This document shows positions 37,049 through 49,675 of a stretch of DNA of 64,000 nt, piece by piece. How positions within the stretch are numbered: position 1 is the first letter of the stretch; each line of letters opens with the position of its first letter. The translations under genes were made by a program, and so were the position numbers. The notes under the pieces were generated by a model, which made no database searches, had not been told where the DNA came from, and saw nothing but the letters and a program-made list of their open reading frames with translations. The stretch comes from Bos javanicus (Eukaryota > Chordata > Mammalia > Artiodactyla > Bovidae), in assembly GCF_032452875.1 (NCBI RefSeq), contig NC_083871.1, forward strand, positions 6,113,692 to 6,177,691. Direction: 5' to 3'.

Positions 37049-37944
37049 TTCAACAACGAGAGTGCATGAAGCCTAGTGCCTCCACAGTTGTCCCCGAGAC
37101 ACACACTCACATCATCAGTAGCCGAACAAACCACAGAGTGAAACGGGGTAAGGTCATGCAAAATGCTACTTTTACCAGCTAAAAGGAAAACATCAACAGC
37201 TTTGGGTACAGAACATGGCCACCTTTCAAGCATAATTTCATTACTTGTTGGCATTAATGAAACCTTACTTTAAATACAATAGTTTCAGAGAAAAATGGTA
37301 TTACATTAGAAAACCACAACAAAAGGTGTGTAAATAAGGTTATATTGGCTACCAAAGGCGGAGAGAGGGAGGGGAAAGTCCTGGGGAAAACAACTCCTCA
37401 GCCACTATCTACAGTGGTGGGTTGAGGTCCATCTGAAGCCACAGGGGAAAAGATAGCTCTGTCCAGCCAATGGGCCCCGTGGAACAGATGTGGCAGGTGA
37501 AACTGGCCTGCAAAGTGGACATACGAGCAGTCTCTCACCCTGAATATGCATGCAGGGGGATAAGGTGGATCTGTCTTACAACTTCATGTTGAACGAATGC
37601 TGTCCACAGCCCAGAGTCCCCCTCTGCCCCTCACCCAGTGCCTCAGTGTGTCACTGACCAAGTTACTACAAGTTTGCCTATTTCCAGGTTCAAAACGTCA
37701 CACAGTTCCGTAAGCAAAGAATCCCATGACTCAAGGATGCTAGGTTGCCACCCTTTCCACAATATTCAAGTGCACTTGGGAAGGTAAGCTTCTGAAGACT
37801 GAAGGTGGGGGACAGTTCATTGAGAGAATTAAAATGAATCCAAAGGAACAGGAGTCACACTTGAGACTGCTGACTGGGGACATTCGTGGCAGGGCTTTCA
37901 TCTCTGGAAGGCTTCCAGACCCTTGATTGGCTTACAATTCCATT

Positions 37945-38292
37945 AGAGCAGTGGTTCTCCACTAGGGACACCTTTTTATTCCCAGGGACATTTCCGGTTG
38001 TCAACTGGGGGGTCTACTGGCATTTGTTGGGTAAGGGACCAGTGAAGTGATAGTCACTCAGTCGTGTCCAACTCTTTGTGACCACATGGACTGTAGCCCA
38101 CCAGGCTCCTCTGTCCATGGGATTCTCTAGGCAAGAATATTGGAGTGGGTTGCCATTCCCTCCTCCATGGGATCTTCCCAACCCAGGGGTTGACCTCATG
38201 CTGTTAAACAGCCTAGGATGCCTGGGGAAATTCCCTGCAACCCAGTATCCAGCCCCAAATGTCAAGAGTGTTGAGCTCAGGATCTCTGGAGT
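37945..38292 (+). mobile_element. MER20-like hAT-Charlie DNA transposon remnant, split by a SINE
   Basis: The left part (cagtggttctcc ... ggacatttccggttgtcaac ... ctactggcatttgttggg) and the right part (atgctgttaaacagcctagg ... ccccaaatgtcaagagtg) line up with the two halves of the common MER20-type mammalian element. About 160 bp of Bov-tA SINE separates them. The family name is from memory. It lies inside the probable IKZF1 3' UTR. Confidence 0.65.
38041..38200 (-). repeat. Bov-tA SINE inside MER20-like element (3' UTR)
   Basis: Minus-orientation Bov-tA text: cactcagtcgtgtccaac, ggactgtagcccaccaggc, gattctctaggcaagaat, then ggatcttcccaacccagg. The tRNA-derived head is truncated. It interrupts the older MER20-like element and would be part of the mature IKZF1 message in sense orientation relative to the gene. 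Confidence 0.8.
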
Positions 38293-39778
38293 TGGCTGAA
38301 ATGCAGAGATGCTTGTGCACAATTTTTGCTGTTTCCTTATGTTCCTTGCACATTTTTGGTGATGAAAAATACTGGAAACTGTATGCCCTTCCTGCCAGGT
38401 GGTTGAGATGAATGTTCTTAACAATAGCATGCACCTATCCTATTGCTTTCCAGGTTAGGATTGGAACCCGTGGACGTCTCTGTGGGCCTTTGAGGGCATG
38501 AGCAGTCTTCACCTCCAGGGCCACCTCCCTCTGTCCAGCTGGACCTTGAGTCCTGGACACGCCCCCAGTCAGACAGGTGCACCCCGCCTAGGTGGACACA
38601 AGGATGCAGCTCTGCCCTCGGGGGAAAAGCGTGTCAGATGGTTTGAAAGTGTGATTTCAAATAAACAGGTGCTGTGTGTGAGCAGCAGCCTCTGGACTTC
38701 ACCTGCCAAATTTCCCTGACCTGAAAATGGTCATTCTGAATCCTTTAATGGATATTAAAATGAGAATACTATACACAGAAGGCAGGGAGAGAAATATACC
38801 CACAATAAGAACCCCTGGTTGGAGCTACAACACAACATTAAATGAAGTTTAGGACAGACTTTCTGCGGGAAAATAGGCTTCTGGTCACAGGCGGAACCGG
38901 GCAGGAAGGAGAACAGAACCAGACATGAGTGTGGAATTTAGAAATCAGGTTTGGTTTCTGAGGGATTTTATCATCTGAACATTTCAAAAAGAATGAACGT
39001 CTAAATTTCAGGGCTGGTGTTAACAATGTAGTGACAGACTCTGGGGGCCCTTAGGAGATGAGAGAGCAGAGAACAGTGGGCCCAGGTGCCCCACGGAAAT
39101 AGAGTTCATTCCATGGGACAACAGGCCTCTGGAGGCTTCTAGGCTGGGCAACGTCATGACAAGGTTTGGAAAGGGAGAATGAATCTGAAAGGCTCTGCAA
39201 GCCCTCCCCTCCCTCGGCCCAATAGTTACTTTTCCCGGCAGTGTGCAGAATTTGACTTAGAATAATTTTCTTCCTTTGGAACCTGTGGCCTGTCGGTGCC
39301 GGATGCACGCAGTTTCTGGCCCTGAGAGGAGGGCATTTCACCCCAGGGTCACGGTCACGGCCACAGTCCAGGGGCTGTGAGCAGGGCTCCTGGGACCCTG
39401 CAAACCCCATCTGGTGCGCCAAACCACGCTCAGCACGGAACCAGCTCATTCCTTTCCGGGCTTCCGCCTGTTTCTATACAATTCTCTCCGAACATGACCT
39501 ATTACTTGGAGGCTGGCGATTTCTAGGAAGCAACAGGGGAGGGGATTTCAGCCTGCGGTCTACAGAATCGTCTAGTAAGAGAGCATTCCGGGGGCTCCAA
39601 ATGGAACCCCGCATCTAACAAGAAAAACGTCCTGTTCTCAAAAGAAAATCAACCAACTCAGAACAAAACGAAGGACCACCTAGAGGACAAAGCACAGCAG
39701 TCCAGTCCAGCCCCGGCTGCTGCCCAGGGGTGCGTGCAGGGCGCGGATGCTCTTCCCTCGGGCTCGCGCAGTCCATGT

Positions 39779-40488
39779 TTAGCTCATGTGGAAGCGGTGC
39801 TCCCCGCGCGTGATGTGGGACGAGAACTCGTAGCGGTCCTGGCTGTGGTAGCCGCACATGTTGCACTCGAAGGGGTCTCGGAAGCCGTGGCAGCCCATGT
39901 GGATGGTGTACATGACGTGGTCCAGGAAGAGCACGCGGCAGTGTTCGCACCTGTACACCTTGAGGGCTTCCCCGCTCGTGCCGATCACGCGAAGCGCGTC
40001 CGGGGGGCCCTCGGAGGCCGCGCGCAGCACGTCGTAGGCCGCGTGCTCCTCCTTGATGGACAGGCCGTTGCGCGCGTGGGGGTTGATGTGGTTGGTCAGG
40101 TAGATGAGGCCGCCCCGCTGCTCCTCCGTGTTGCTCTCGGTGTCCGTGGAGTCTTGGCAGCTGTTGCTCGGGGACGCCTCGCGCTCCGAGGACGCGGACT
40201 TGGCCTTTGAGAGCAGCAGCAGGTTCTCCACGGCGCCGTCCTGGGCTGAGTGGTTGGAGCGCGTGGGGCCCTCTCCATGCGGCTTGTGGAGCTGGTACAT
40301 GGGGCTGAGCACCGGGACCACATCAGAGCTGCCAGGGGGTGTCTGCACCAGGGGGCGCAGGGACTCAGCCCCCAGGTAGCTGATGGCGTTGTTGATGGCC
40401 TGGTCCATCACATGTGTCTGCATCATCTCGTTCTCCTTCTCGTAGCTGGCACTGCCGTCGTAGGGCAGTTCCGACAGGCACTTGTCCC
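39779..40488 (-). CDS. IKZF1: IKZF1 exon 8 (terminal coding exon): activation region and C-terminal dimerisation fingers 5-6
   Basis: The coding part is 710 bp (235 residues plus two bases of a Gly codon), ending in TAA at 39779-39781. The acceptor is cgcttcccacag|GGGACAAG. Order: DKCLSELPYDGSASYEKENE segment, a conserved region (MDQAINNAISYLGAESLRPLV), a Ser/Glu-rich stretch (SEREASPSNSCQDSTDTES), IYLTNHINPHARNG, then finger 5 (C-E-H-C ... H-M-G-C-H, about 39887-39955) and finger 6 (C-N-M-C ... H-I-T-R-G-E-H, about 39785-39875), finishing RFHMS. In Ikaros the last two fingers mediate homo- and heterodimerisation. Upstream, an in-frame ATG in the intron extends the open frame to 40555, but the splice acceptor and the exon 7 phase set the true start at 40488. 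The exon is GC-rich and CpG-rich compared with its flanks. Confidence 0.97.
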
Positions 40489-40811
40489 CTGTGGGAAGCG
40501 GGTGACAGTCAGAGAGGCCCAGGTTACCTCTGTGCCCGGCAGCAACAGCTGACATTTACACCCGTGGGGGCAACGATCTCGGGCAGACACATAATGTGGA
40601 CATCAGCAAAATGGGCAAAGCTGACACGTCTCTGCCTGCCCTGTACCTGGCATGGTGCCCTGCCTGGGGGTGGCATTTAAACCAATTTGTCTACACAAAT
40701 CAATAAACGAACAGGTGAACCAAGGATGGTGTGCCAATTTAAACAGCGCATATTCAAACACCAAACCAATACTTGTATTTACTCTGGGTGTTAATAAACA
40801 TTTTGAGTGTG

Positions 40812-41034
40812 CTGAGTGTGCTAATCACTTCAGTTGTGTCCAAGTTTTTGCAACCCTATGGACTATAGACTGCCAGCCTCCTCTGTTCATGGGATTCTCC
40901 AGACGAGAATACTGGAGTGGGTTGCCGTGCCCTCCTCCAGGGGATCTTCCTGACCCAGAGTTTGAACCCATTTCTCTTATGTCTCCTGACATTTCTCTTA
41001 TGTCTCTTTACCACTAGCGCCACCTGGGAAGCTC
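40812..41034 (-). repeat. Bov-tA SINE in IKZF1 intron 7
   Basis: gctaatcacttcagttgtgt tail side, catgggattctccagacg body, tRNA-derived end with gagtttgaacccatttctc and gcgccacctgggaagc. Confidence 0.87.
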
Positions 41035-42395
41035 TAAATATTTTTATATTTAATTTAAAATTAAAATTGAAATGATATGTTTTCATATAGAGTTCTAAGT
41101 AATTCACAATGGCTGGTTAACATCACTAATTTATTTAATTCAAGCAATTATAAGATTATAACAACGTGTGATATATCATATATTTTTAAGTTCATAACTA
41201 TAATACTCTAGAATAAAGCTTAATCAAAAATACAGAAACTTTATATTCTTCATAGTGAAATGGTATCAGTCTTGTCAACAACAAAAATCTGGCTCTGACT
41301 TGCGTGAGAGTGAAAAGCACCATCATATGTACCAGCCTCCACATCTTCCCTGGCCTCTTAATTCCATGCCTGCTTCTCAGTTCTTAGCAGCAAGGAGCCT
41401 GTGCTGCAGTTATTTGGTGGAAAGTTGGTAGAAAGTTGAGAGCAGACTGAGCAAGTTCCAGGGGTGACATTTACTTGTTCCTTCAAACAATTACTGAACA
41501 GGAATGATTTGCAAGAAATTACTGTCAATGACTTGTCAGCAAGTTTGGCCTCAAGAAGCCTAAGATCTAATATCATGGTTGGTAGGAGGCAGTGAGCTCG
41601 CTTCCCCTGGAAAGGGGAAATTTGAGAAAAGATTTGACTTCTTGTAATTAGCTTTTGAGTACAAGTTTTCAGAAAGAAATAAAATGAATATCCTTGAAGA
41701 TAATACCTTCTTGATGTATAGGTTCTAAGCTCAGTAGGAAACCTTGGCTTCATTAGCAAATTCATAAGTGAACGGTCTGCCTCATTGTTAAGGTCTGTTG
41801 ATCCACATTACTTTTGGTGGTGGTTAGTTAATAAGTCATGGGCAGAGGGGCATTCAGAGGCAGGTCTAAGCTGTTTACGTTTCAACCCTCACTCTCTTTC
41901 CTTCTCTCAACACATGTCCACCGAGTGTACACCCTGGACCAGACAGGAGGGACAGAATGGCCAACAAGTAACATCCTTCACAGCCCACAGGGGAGACAGA
42001 TGTTAGTGCATGGTTATATAGGGCACATTCCTGTCTGAGAAGCTCTGTGAAGGAAAAGGAAGGTTTGCTATGGGGACTTAATTCTGCTTTCTAGTATGAT
42101 GAGGCATATTTCTGGATAGTTAATGTCACAGATAGTTTAAGGATTATTAATAAGTCTGGGAACTATGGAGTATACATCCTTCAGCTGCTAAGCACCAGCT
42201 GCAGACCGTGATATGTGTCCCACACAGGGAGAAGCAAGAAGAAACTAAGGGGAGAGGGAGCTAGGAGGCTGAGATGGACAAGTGAGTGGAGCCAGAGCCC
42301 TGAGCAGATGTACGGGAAGGGTAGACCCGGGGAAGACTATATCAAAGGAAGCTGGAAGGCTTTGAAGGAAGAAGGGCCCTTCTCCATCACATGTG

Positions 42396-42613
42396 TGCAT
42401 GTGTGCTAAGTTGCTTCAGTCGAGTCCAACTCTGTGCAACCTTATGGCCTTGGAGCCTGTCAGGTTCCTCTGTCCATGGGATTCTCCAGGCAAGAATACT
42501 GGAGTGGGTTGCCAAGCCCTCCTCTAGGGGATCTTCCCAAACCAGGGGTTGAATCTCTTATGTCTCCTGCACTGGCAGCTGGGTTCTTTACCACTCATGC
42601 CACCTGCACAGCC
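42396..42613 (-). repeat. Bov-tA SINE in IKZF1 intron 7
   Basis: gtgtgctaagttgcttcagt, then catgggattctccaggcaa, then gttgaatctcttatgtctcc. Confidence 0.87.
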
Positions 42614-44551
42614 CTACTGGTGGAAGGCAGAAGTGAGGATGCCTCTGGCAGCCCAGAGGCCCAGGTTATGGCTGACGGTGGCTGGCGAGACCGATCATGG
42701 TGGAGACCCCCACACCTCCCACATTGAAACCTGACATCATGGCCTGCAGCCAGTTCCAGCAACAGAAGGGTAAACTGCTCCAGAGTTCCTAGACTTACTA
42801 ACAATCCTTAACAAATCTGAGGCCACTGATAGCTATCCAGAAGTATGCCGCATCAGACTAGAAAGCATCCTTAGGTCCTGCTTCTTGCTTTGTTGGGAAG
42901 TGTATCATACAGTGGCCTGGCTCCCTTTCATCTCAATCTGCTGGTAGTCAGGAGTGGCACATGCCCTGACAATGGTACTACATGACCCTTACATGACACA
43001 CAGATACTTGTCTGTAGCCAGCCACACCCTCTGCAGAACCGGGACATATTGGAATCTCTATGGAAGTTGGGTGGCAGTGATCATAGAGGTGGTGTTTCTC
43101 CCCATTAAGGTAACTGAACAGTAATACAGAAGCCATGTGATTCCCCCCCTATTTTTGTATCGAGGGGATAAATGTCTGGTTACAGTAACCCCAGAGGATA
43201 ATGAATCCCTTTAGCCTGGTCTATCACTTCGTTGAAGCCTGGCAGGGTGGGGAAGGGAGTGGGCTTCATGACAATTCTGATACATATAAAGTGCTTATAG
43301 CTCCACCCAAAATGGTGCTTTCCCAGTAATGATCCCATTTCTCCCAGAGTCATCATTCTGTGCTTTCCTGAGCAACTGTTCTTTAAAACTGGGTATCAAC
43401 AATCAAAGGATGTAGGGAAGACCCATGTGGCATATTAAAACCACCCACAGAATTTCTCTTCCCTTAATACTCCACAGAGTGAGAAAATCCCACAACATTC
43501 ACTTTGGCAGAATGCTAAAGAAAGGTACATAGTCTAAGGAAATACATATTTATAAAAATCAAGGAAAGAAAATTCTGGCATGAGATACATGGCTAAGCTT
43601 GACAGCTGATTTTACTTATAAAACCTTAACTATGAAGCAACAAAATCCTCAGCAGTTTCCTTAACATCCTCATATCCATAGAGAATCAATTCAAATAGCT
43701 GTCTTTTTTCACTTCTGATCAAAAAGCAGTTGAAGCCTCTCCTAATGAGACCAGGTGACACTGGATGAGTGAGCGCTGAGGCTGATTCACTAGGTGAGAG
43801 ATGCGAGTTAAGTCCTTGATGCTGTGCACTGGGAGGAAACACCCCAAGGGCCAGAGCATCCGCTGGCAGCTAGGAATACTTCCCAACCAGGTACAGTGAT
43901 AACTGGTTTAGAGCATTTAACCAAATCTCAGAATGAGGGAGAAAGGGCAGAGAGGAAGTCTTTTAACAAAGACTGCACTTTGCCTTCCTTGAACTCCTCC
44001 AACCTCATCTCTGGCATTCCTTCAGCATTGAGAAAAGCTGAGCTCGCTCAGAAAAAAACAAACAAACAAAAAAACCACATCTCAGATACAATGGGAAGAA
44101 CATAGCAAACATCAGTCAAGCTCTATCAGCCCAAGTCAAATAAGCAAGATGAAAAGAAAAGGTCACGGTTACTGTGAATATATTTTCTAGCAAGATAAGG
44201 GAAGAAAGGAAGTTAAACATAGAACAATAAGCCCATCCTCGGAAAAAGCCTAATTCAAAGAAGAGAAGAATGCCTCATAACTGCTTTGTGACATGAATTC
44301 AATTAAAAAGATACTGAAACATGGCGGGCTAGAACAACACAAGAAGATGAGAAAGGAGATTTTTAGATCTCAGGAAACAAAATGAGGTCCAAACAGTGTT
44401 ATTTACAGATAATACAGGGATTAGAAATAGCAAGTAATAGAACATAAACTCCTGAAAATGGAATCACAAGATAGAAATAGTGAATAAATGTAAAAAGGGC
44501 AAAAAAAAAAAAAAAAAAACAACTTAGAGAAATGCTAACAGATATGGAAGA

Positions 44552-44819
44552 CTGCTGCTAAGTCACTTCAGTCGTGTCCGACTCTGTGAGACCCCATAGA
44601 TGGAAGCCCACCAGGCTCCCCCGTCCCTGGGATTTTCCAGGCAAGAACACTGGAGTGGGTTGCCATTTCCTTCTCCAAAGAATGAAAGTGAAAAGTGAAA
44701 GTGAAGTCGCTCAGTCGTGTCCGACTCTTAGCGACCCCATGGACTGCAGCCCACCAGGCTCGCCCGTCCCTGGGATTCTCCAGGCAAGAGTACTGGACTG
44801 GGGTGTCATCACCTTCTCT
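44552..44819 (-). repeat. BOV-A2 SINE with target duplication gatatggaaga in intron 7
   Basis: A two-monomer BOV-A2 in reverse orientation. gatatggaaga is exact at 44541-44551 and 44820-44830. Confidence 0.95.
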
Positions 44820-45298
44820 GATATGGAAGATAAACTCTCCAATAAAAGGACGACCGGTATCTCTGAACAGAGATCATAACAGAGGGAACAAAATACATAT
44901 TCATAAAAAAGAGAATTTCCAAGAAATGGAAAAGAAGGGAATCCCCAGATTAAAATGTCAGGAAATTTTTATTCAGAATGCAAAACACCAAGACACAACC
45001 TAGTTGTATTCACCTTTTAGGTTAAAGAAAAAACTCTTCAGGCACTCAGACAGAAAATGGAACTCTTGCCTTCAGTCATGATGGCAAAATCTAGAAAGTT
45101 CTAGACTGGGGGAACAAAGACAGTGACCAACCTCACTCGTCACAATGTTCTTCAAGAAGAAAGGCAGCAGGCAGGCCTCCTCAAACACAGAAAAGTATAT
45201 GGAAACAGAACTCCTGCAGGAGCTTCTTGAACACAGCTGCTTGCATGCAAAGTCCGATGAATTAAGAGATCACTCAAAATAAATACAAATGGTAGTAA

Positions 45299-45515
45299 AG
45301 GTCTTCCCCAGTGGCTCAATGGGGAAGAATCTGCCTGCAATACAGGAGACACAGGAGATGCAGGTTTGATCCCCAGGTTTGGGAAATCCCCTAGAGAAGG
45401 AAACAGCAACTCCCTCCAGTATTCTTGCCTGGAGAATCCCATGGACAGAGGAGCCTGGCAGGCTACAGTCCATGGGGTTGCAAAGAGTTGGACACGACTC
45501 AGTGACCAAGCATGA
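45299..45515 (+). repeat. Bov-tA SINE in intron 7
   Basis: gtcttccccagtggctcaat head with ggtttgatccccaggtttg, then ctggagaatcccatggac and gttggacacgactcagtg. Confidence 0.88.
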
Positions 45516-45977
45516 TAGTAAGAGGGCTGGGTCTGAGCCTCTCTTGAATGAAAACTTGGAGCTCTTTCAACCCCACCAGTACTGGGCCAGCTTGTACAGT
45601 AACAGCTGGGTTCCTACACACTCTTTCTGAAATTATATAAGACTATAAACTCAGCTTCTAGAGGTAAAGAGAGGTCTTAGAGGTCCATTTCCTTTTTGAT
45701 TTTTGGTGTGGAGAAACCATGACAAGGGAGGAGTGGTTGATGAAAACCCATCAAGTTGATGTGAGGGCAAGAGGCATTATTCTAGAAATAAACTGCCAAG
45801 CACCAAACTCTCGGGGAAACATCCAGCAGAGCGCACTGCTGGCTCAGAGCCCCTCTTTCCAATCTCCACTCTGGCACCCTCTACCTCGGTCCCCACCCAG
45901 CTTCTCCTATGTGGTCCACCTCTCCCCAGGGACTTCTTTTAACCTTAGTTTTGTTTGATCAGAGAGAGGGGTTCTGT

Positions 45978-46027
45978 GTGTTTTTTTTTTTTTATTCTTT
46001 ATATATATATATATTTTTTTTTTTTTC
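45978..46027. repeat. T/(TA) low-complexity tract in intron 7
   Basis: A T13 run, then (TA)n at about 46000-46013, then a second T run of about 13. Confidence 0.95.
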
Positions 46028-46166
46028 AACACAAAAACTATCTAAATCTCAATACAACACCTAAACTGTGCTCTCACTGGAGGTAGCTCAGCAGAGTTTC
46101 ACCGATGGTAATTTGGTCTGAAGTCTCCATCAGCCACAAGGGCTGAAACACCCATTCACAAAGCCC

Positions 46167-46344
46167 TTGGCACCCTGTGGCTCAGCTGGTAAAGACTCTG
46201 CCTGCAATGAGGAAGACCTGGGTTCGATCCCTGGGTTGGGAAGATCCCCCGGAGAAGGGAAAGGCTACCCACTCCAGTATTCTGGCCTGGAGAATTCCAT
46301 GGACAATGCAGTCCATGGGGTCGCAAAGAGTCAGACATGACTGA
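46167..46344 (+). repeat. Bov-tA SINE in intron 7
   Basis: The tRNA-like head (ggctcagctggtaaagac, ggttcgatccctgggttgg) retains a good B-box, followed by a body ending cagacatgactgac. Confidence 0.85.
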
Positions 46345-47576
46345 CTTTTTTTTGGCATCCTCCAGTTTTCTGATCTGAAGAAGGAAGTGGTACCCAGCTC
46401 CCCAGGGCCCATGACGGTCCAAGCATCCTCAGACACACTTGCTGCTCCATCTCCCCTGGTTAAGGGGGCCCCATCCCCCCTCCACCACACACGGCCTCCT
46501 GGGAGGGGTGGGGGCCCTGCTCTCACTCCCACCTGCTGCCGCTTGAAATCCCACCCCCAGAAGTCAGTGCTCTGAGTCACCTCACCCCTTCTGCGCAGGA
46601 AGTGAGTGGCCTCCCCATTTCTCACAGTCTAAAGGCTCACACTCCTGTGGGCGACTCCCCACACTCTGTCTCCGGCTGGTTCTTTGAAAAGTGTTTTTTA
46701 ACTGATTCCTTCCTCCCATCACCCCTCCCAACTCCAAACCTACAAAAAAACCTCTAATTGGAGCCTTTTCTTCAGCGTCGGAGAGAGGCTGGAACCCAAG
46801 AACCTGGCCTCCCCTTGGGTCCTGTCCCCTCCTGCAGGTCAGCACCCACCCCGGGCCTCACTAACTACTGACCCCATTCTAGTACCATCCTCTCTTCTAA
46901 CACACATTCCCCAGGTTCCCACGGGGCATCATTCAGAAAGTCCTTCAAAACGGACAGATCAAACCCAGACTGTCGATTCCCAGAACCTGTCAATGGCACA
47001 CGTGTCCCCGAGTCCCCACGACTTGCGGTTTCCATCAGCCGTGTGGCCCCCACCTTCCTCTTTCACCAGCCTCTGCCCCATATCTTCCTCTTTCCAGGCC
47101 ACCAAGGCCCCACGTTCTCCCATTTCCAATCAATTTTTGGCACCAGAGGTCTCTATTTTCCAAGAGGTGACTCCAGTTAAAGACGTGCCAGTGCTCTCTT
47201 CTGCCTGCTGGGTTAAGGCTGCATTTCTCACCTTGGCATTTGAAGGCCATTCACCTGTGACCAGAGCTGACTGGGGCTTTGCTACTCAGGGGATTCCCTG
47301 AGGGTCCGTGACTCACCCTGGAATCTGCTTCTCGAGCCTGTCCACATGTCCCCCTCAAGTCCCCAGCCAGCATCACCATTGCTCTGTATTTGTTCTTATC
47401 TGCCTAGAATCCTCCATTCTTCCACTGTGAAAAATGTGTAGAAATCCTCTTCCTAGCTCAAGGTCACTGTCAACTTCACTGACCCTCCCCTCCCCCATCC
47501 TCTTTCCAGATACCATCTTCACATTGAGGATTTTAAATGTTCTCACATCCTGGTGTTACTCTATGTTCATAAAACC

Positions 47577-47793
47577 CTGTGTGTGTGTGCTTAGCCACCC
47601 AGTTGTGTCTGACTCTTCGTGACCCCATGGACTGCAGCCCACCAGGCTCCTCTGTCCATGGGGATTCTCCAGGCAAGAATACTGGAGTGGGTTGCCATGC
47701 CCTCCTCCAGGGGATCTTCCCAACCCAGGGATCAAACCCAGGTATCCAGCATTGTAGGCAGATTCTTTACTGTCTGAGTCACCAGAGAAGCCC
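47577..47793 (-). repeat. Bov-tA SINE in intron 7
   Basis: A (GT)n start, cttagccacccagttgtgtc, then the body, then ggatcaaacccaggtatcc and gagtcaccagagaagccc. Confidence 0.88.
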
Positions 47794-48517
47794 ATAAAAG
47801 CCTGTGAGATATGTAAAGGATGGAACTTGGGCTGCAGAGGAGAGTCATTTCCAAGGTGAGCTCACACCCTCAGGCTGAGCCCCAGCCCAGCGCCTCTCTA
47901 CCCTCCCACCTGCCCAGGTGTTACCCTAGTTACACTTCCAGCATCGGGGCTGGATGACACGGCTGTGGGTATGCCCACCATCTACACTGGAGAAGAGGGT
48001 TACCCCACTCTGACAGCACTGCACAGATACCAAGCAGGGAAAACGGCAATCGAGGCCGTGCCTACTCCTTGCTGTGCAGCTCGCGGACCAGTTGCCCTGC
48101 AGTTCTGTCCTTTTAGACTTTGAAGTAGCCCTTGTGGGGAGTATTATGAACTTTGGACAAAGGAGCCATTGAGGCTCAGCAAGGCTGCTGAGGCTGGGGG
48201 TCTGAGCGCTGTGCCCTCTGCCCTGGGCTCACTGATTAGCCATCCCCAATAGACACAGAGCAGATCTCACCAGGTGCCCCAGACCTTGCAAAACCACCTC
48301 TAAGAACAGCCCCTGGGAGAAGATCTGATATTATTTTTAAGAAGCCTATCGGAAAACCATTCTGAGAGACTTGAGAAATATTAAGCTTGCTAATTTTTGC
48401 TTTTTTTTTTTTTTTTTTAAAACGGGATATGTTTCCTTTCTTTTTCCCTCAACTAATCACCGTCTAAAGCACCCACATGGTTGTTCTTTTAAGAGACAGG
48501 AAACGTTTAACTCTTAC

Positions 48518-48652
48518 CAACAAATTTCTGAGGCATAGAGCTCTTACGTTTGGCGACGTTACTTGCTAGTCTGTCCAGCACGAGGGAGCGATCTGATCCC
48601 ATCTTGCACAGATCTTCTGCCATTTCACTGTGATTAGTTTCTTCTTTAATGA
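48518..48652 (-). CDS. IKZF1: IKZF1 exon 7: linker between the two zinc-finger clusters
   Basis: This 135-bp exon has acceptor tgactttag|TCATTAAAG and donor TTTGTTG|gtaagag. It encodes a Val completed from exon 6, then IKEETNHSEMAEDLCK, a run including RSLVLDRLASNVAKRK, and SSMPQKFV, ending with one base of Gly. It was too short and too intron-flanked to appear as a long ORF, so it was found by translating the minus strand between exons 6 and 8. The text is acidic first, then basic (AKRK), with no zinc finger. It is a phase 1-1 cassette and completes the Ikaros reading frame exactly into exon 8. Confidence 0.94.
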
Positions 48653-48739
48653 CTAAAGTCAAAGACAGTTAGAGAGACCAGTTTAGAAACACTTATAGTC
48701 AAAGGATTCGGTCTCGTCATCCAGCGTTAAATCTGACAT

Positions 48740-48860
48740 GTGTTAAGTGCCTACAAGAGCCAGGATCTTTGCGGAGATTATTTCTAATCTTCCCAGCAAC
48801 CCTGCCAGCCACACAGAGGAGGATCAGAGCTGATGACACCTGCCTTATCCCCTAAGATCA
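48740..48860 (+). repeat. MIR-like SINE fragment in intron 6
   Basis: tgttaagtgcctacaagagc, atctttgcggagattatttc and ttcccagcaaccctgcc resemble a MIR core. Diverged. Confidence 0.45.
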
Positions 48861-49545
48861 GGGAACAAGCACCACCACTCTCCCCAGAAGCTGGACTGTG
48901 ATTTTACAATTGTGTCCCATTGACAAGTCCTCTTAACATTTCAAGTACTCCCCAGTACACTCACTCAGTCACTCCTGACAACAGCCCTCTTGAGAATGAA
49001 AGAATTCTCAGCTAGAAATGATCTAAGGGTCTGACTCTGTCACACTGAACAGAGATGTAGGAGAAACCTGGTCACAAGAATGCTGCAGCCAACCCTGGTG
49101 AGAGGGGGAAAGAACTCGGGAGTTCCTGGGCCCTGAACACAGCAACCCGGAAAGTCAACGAACAAGCGCTGTAGGAAGTCTAGAAATTGTGAAGATGAGA
49201 GGTGATCTAGGGAGTACTTCTAGCTGATTGTTGCTTTGCTTCGTCATCCCTTTCTTTCCATAGTTGAAGATACAGCTATATATTCTGCATAGCCTCTCCG
49301 TGTACTAGTTTTTATGGTTGGACTTTCAGAAATATCAATTTTTCACCTCCTTGAAATTTCTCCTAATACACAAGAAGCTAAAAATCTAAACTGATTTTCT
49401 TCCTAATGGCTAATCAATTCTTCCCAAACCAGTTCTGCAGAGTTCATTGAAATCCCACTCCTCTGTGTGCCTTCCCTTCTTAGATAGGACATGCTGATTG
49501 ATCACAGGGTCTCTGGAAGGTTTATCCATTTCTATTATTGATTTA

Positions 49546-49675
49546 GGAGAAGGAAATGGCAACCCACTCCAGCGTTCTTGCCTGGAGAATCCCAGGGACG
49601 GGGGAGCCTGGTGGGCTACCATCTATGGGGTTGCACAGAGTCGGACACGACTGAAGTGACTTAGGATAGGATAGG
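49546..49675 (+). repeat. BOV-A monomer SINE with 12-bp target duplication in intron 6
   Basis: attattgattta is exact at 49534-49545 and 49676-49687. Only one monomer is present, ending in a ggatagg tail. Confidence 0.93.

Larger units (their letters stand above)
36010..39778 (-). other. IKZF1: Probable IKZF1 3' untranslated region
   Basis: From the IKZF1 stop codon downstream there is no further coding text. The sequence becomes AT-rich towards 36.0-36.5 kb and reaches a minus-strand AATAAA at 36033-36038. The resulting UTR of about 3.8 kb is in line with the long 3' UTR known for human IKZF1 (from memory). It includes a MER20-like element split by a Bov-tA SINE (about 37945-38292). The 3' boundary is an inference from the poly(A) signal. 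An earlier AATAAA at 37043-37048 could give a shorter form. Confidence 0.6.
40489..48517 (-). other. IKZF1: IKZF1 intron 7
   Basis: This is the longest intron here, at about 8.0 kb. It holds Bov-tA SINEs (40812-41034, 42396-42613, 45299-45515, 46167-46344, 47577-47793), a BOV-A2 (44552-44819), and T/A low-complexity tracts at 45978-46027 and 48400-48420. Positions 41040-42390 and 42620-44540 appear single-copy and I recognise nothing further there. Confidence 0.85.

Noticed and set aside
39734..40210. 158-residue plus-strand open frame across exon 8
   Set aside because: It is the antisense of the conserved IKZF1 terminal exon. High GC removes stops on the other strand, and the minus-strand protein is unmistakable.
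40489..40555. Upstream in-frame ATG extending exon 8
   Set aside because: A canonical acceptor (cttcccacag) precedes 40488 and the phase matches exon 7 exactly, so the extension is intronic.
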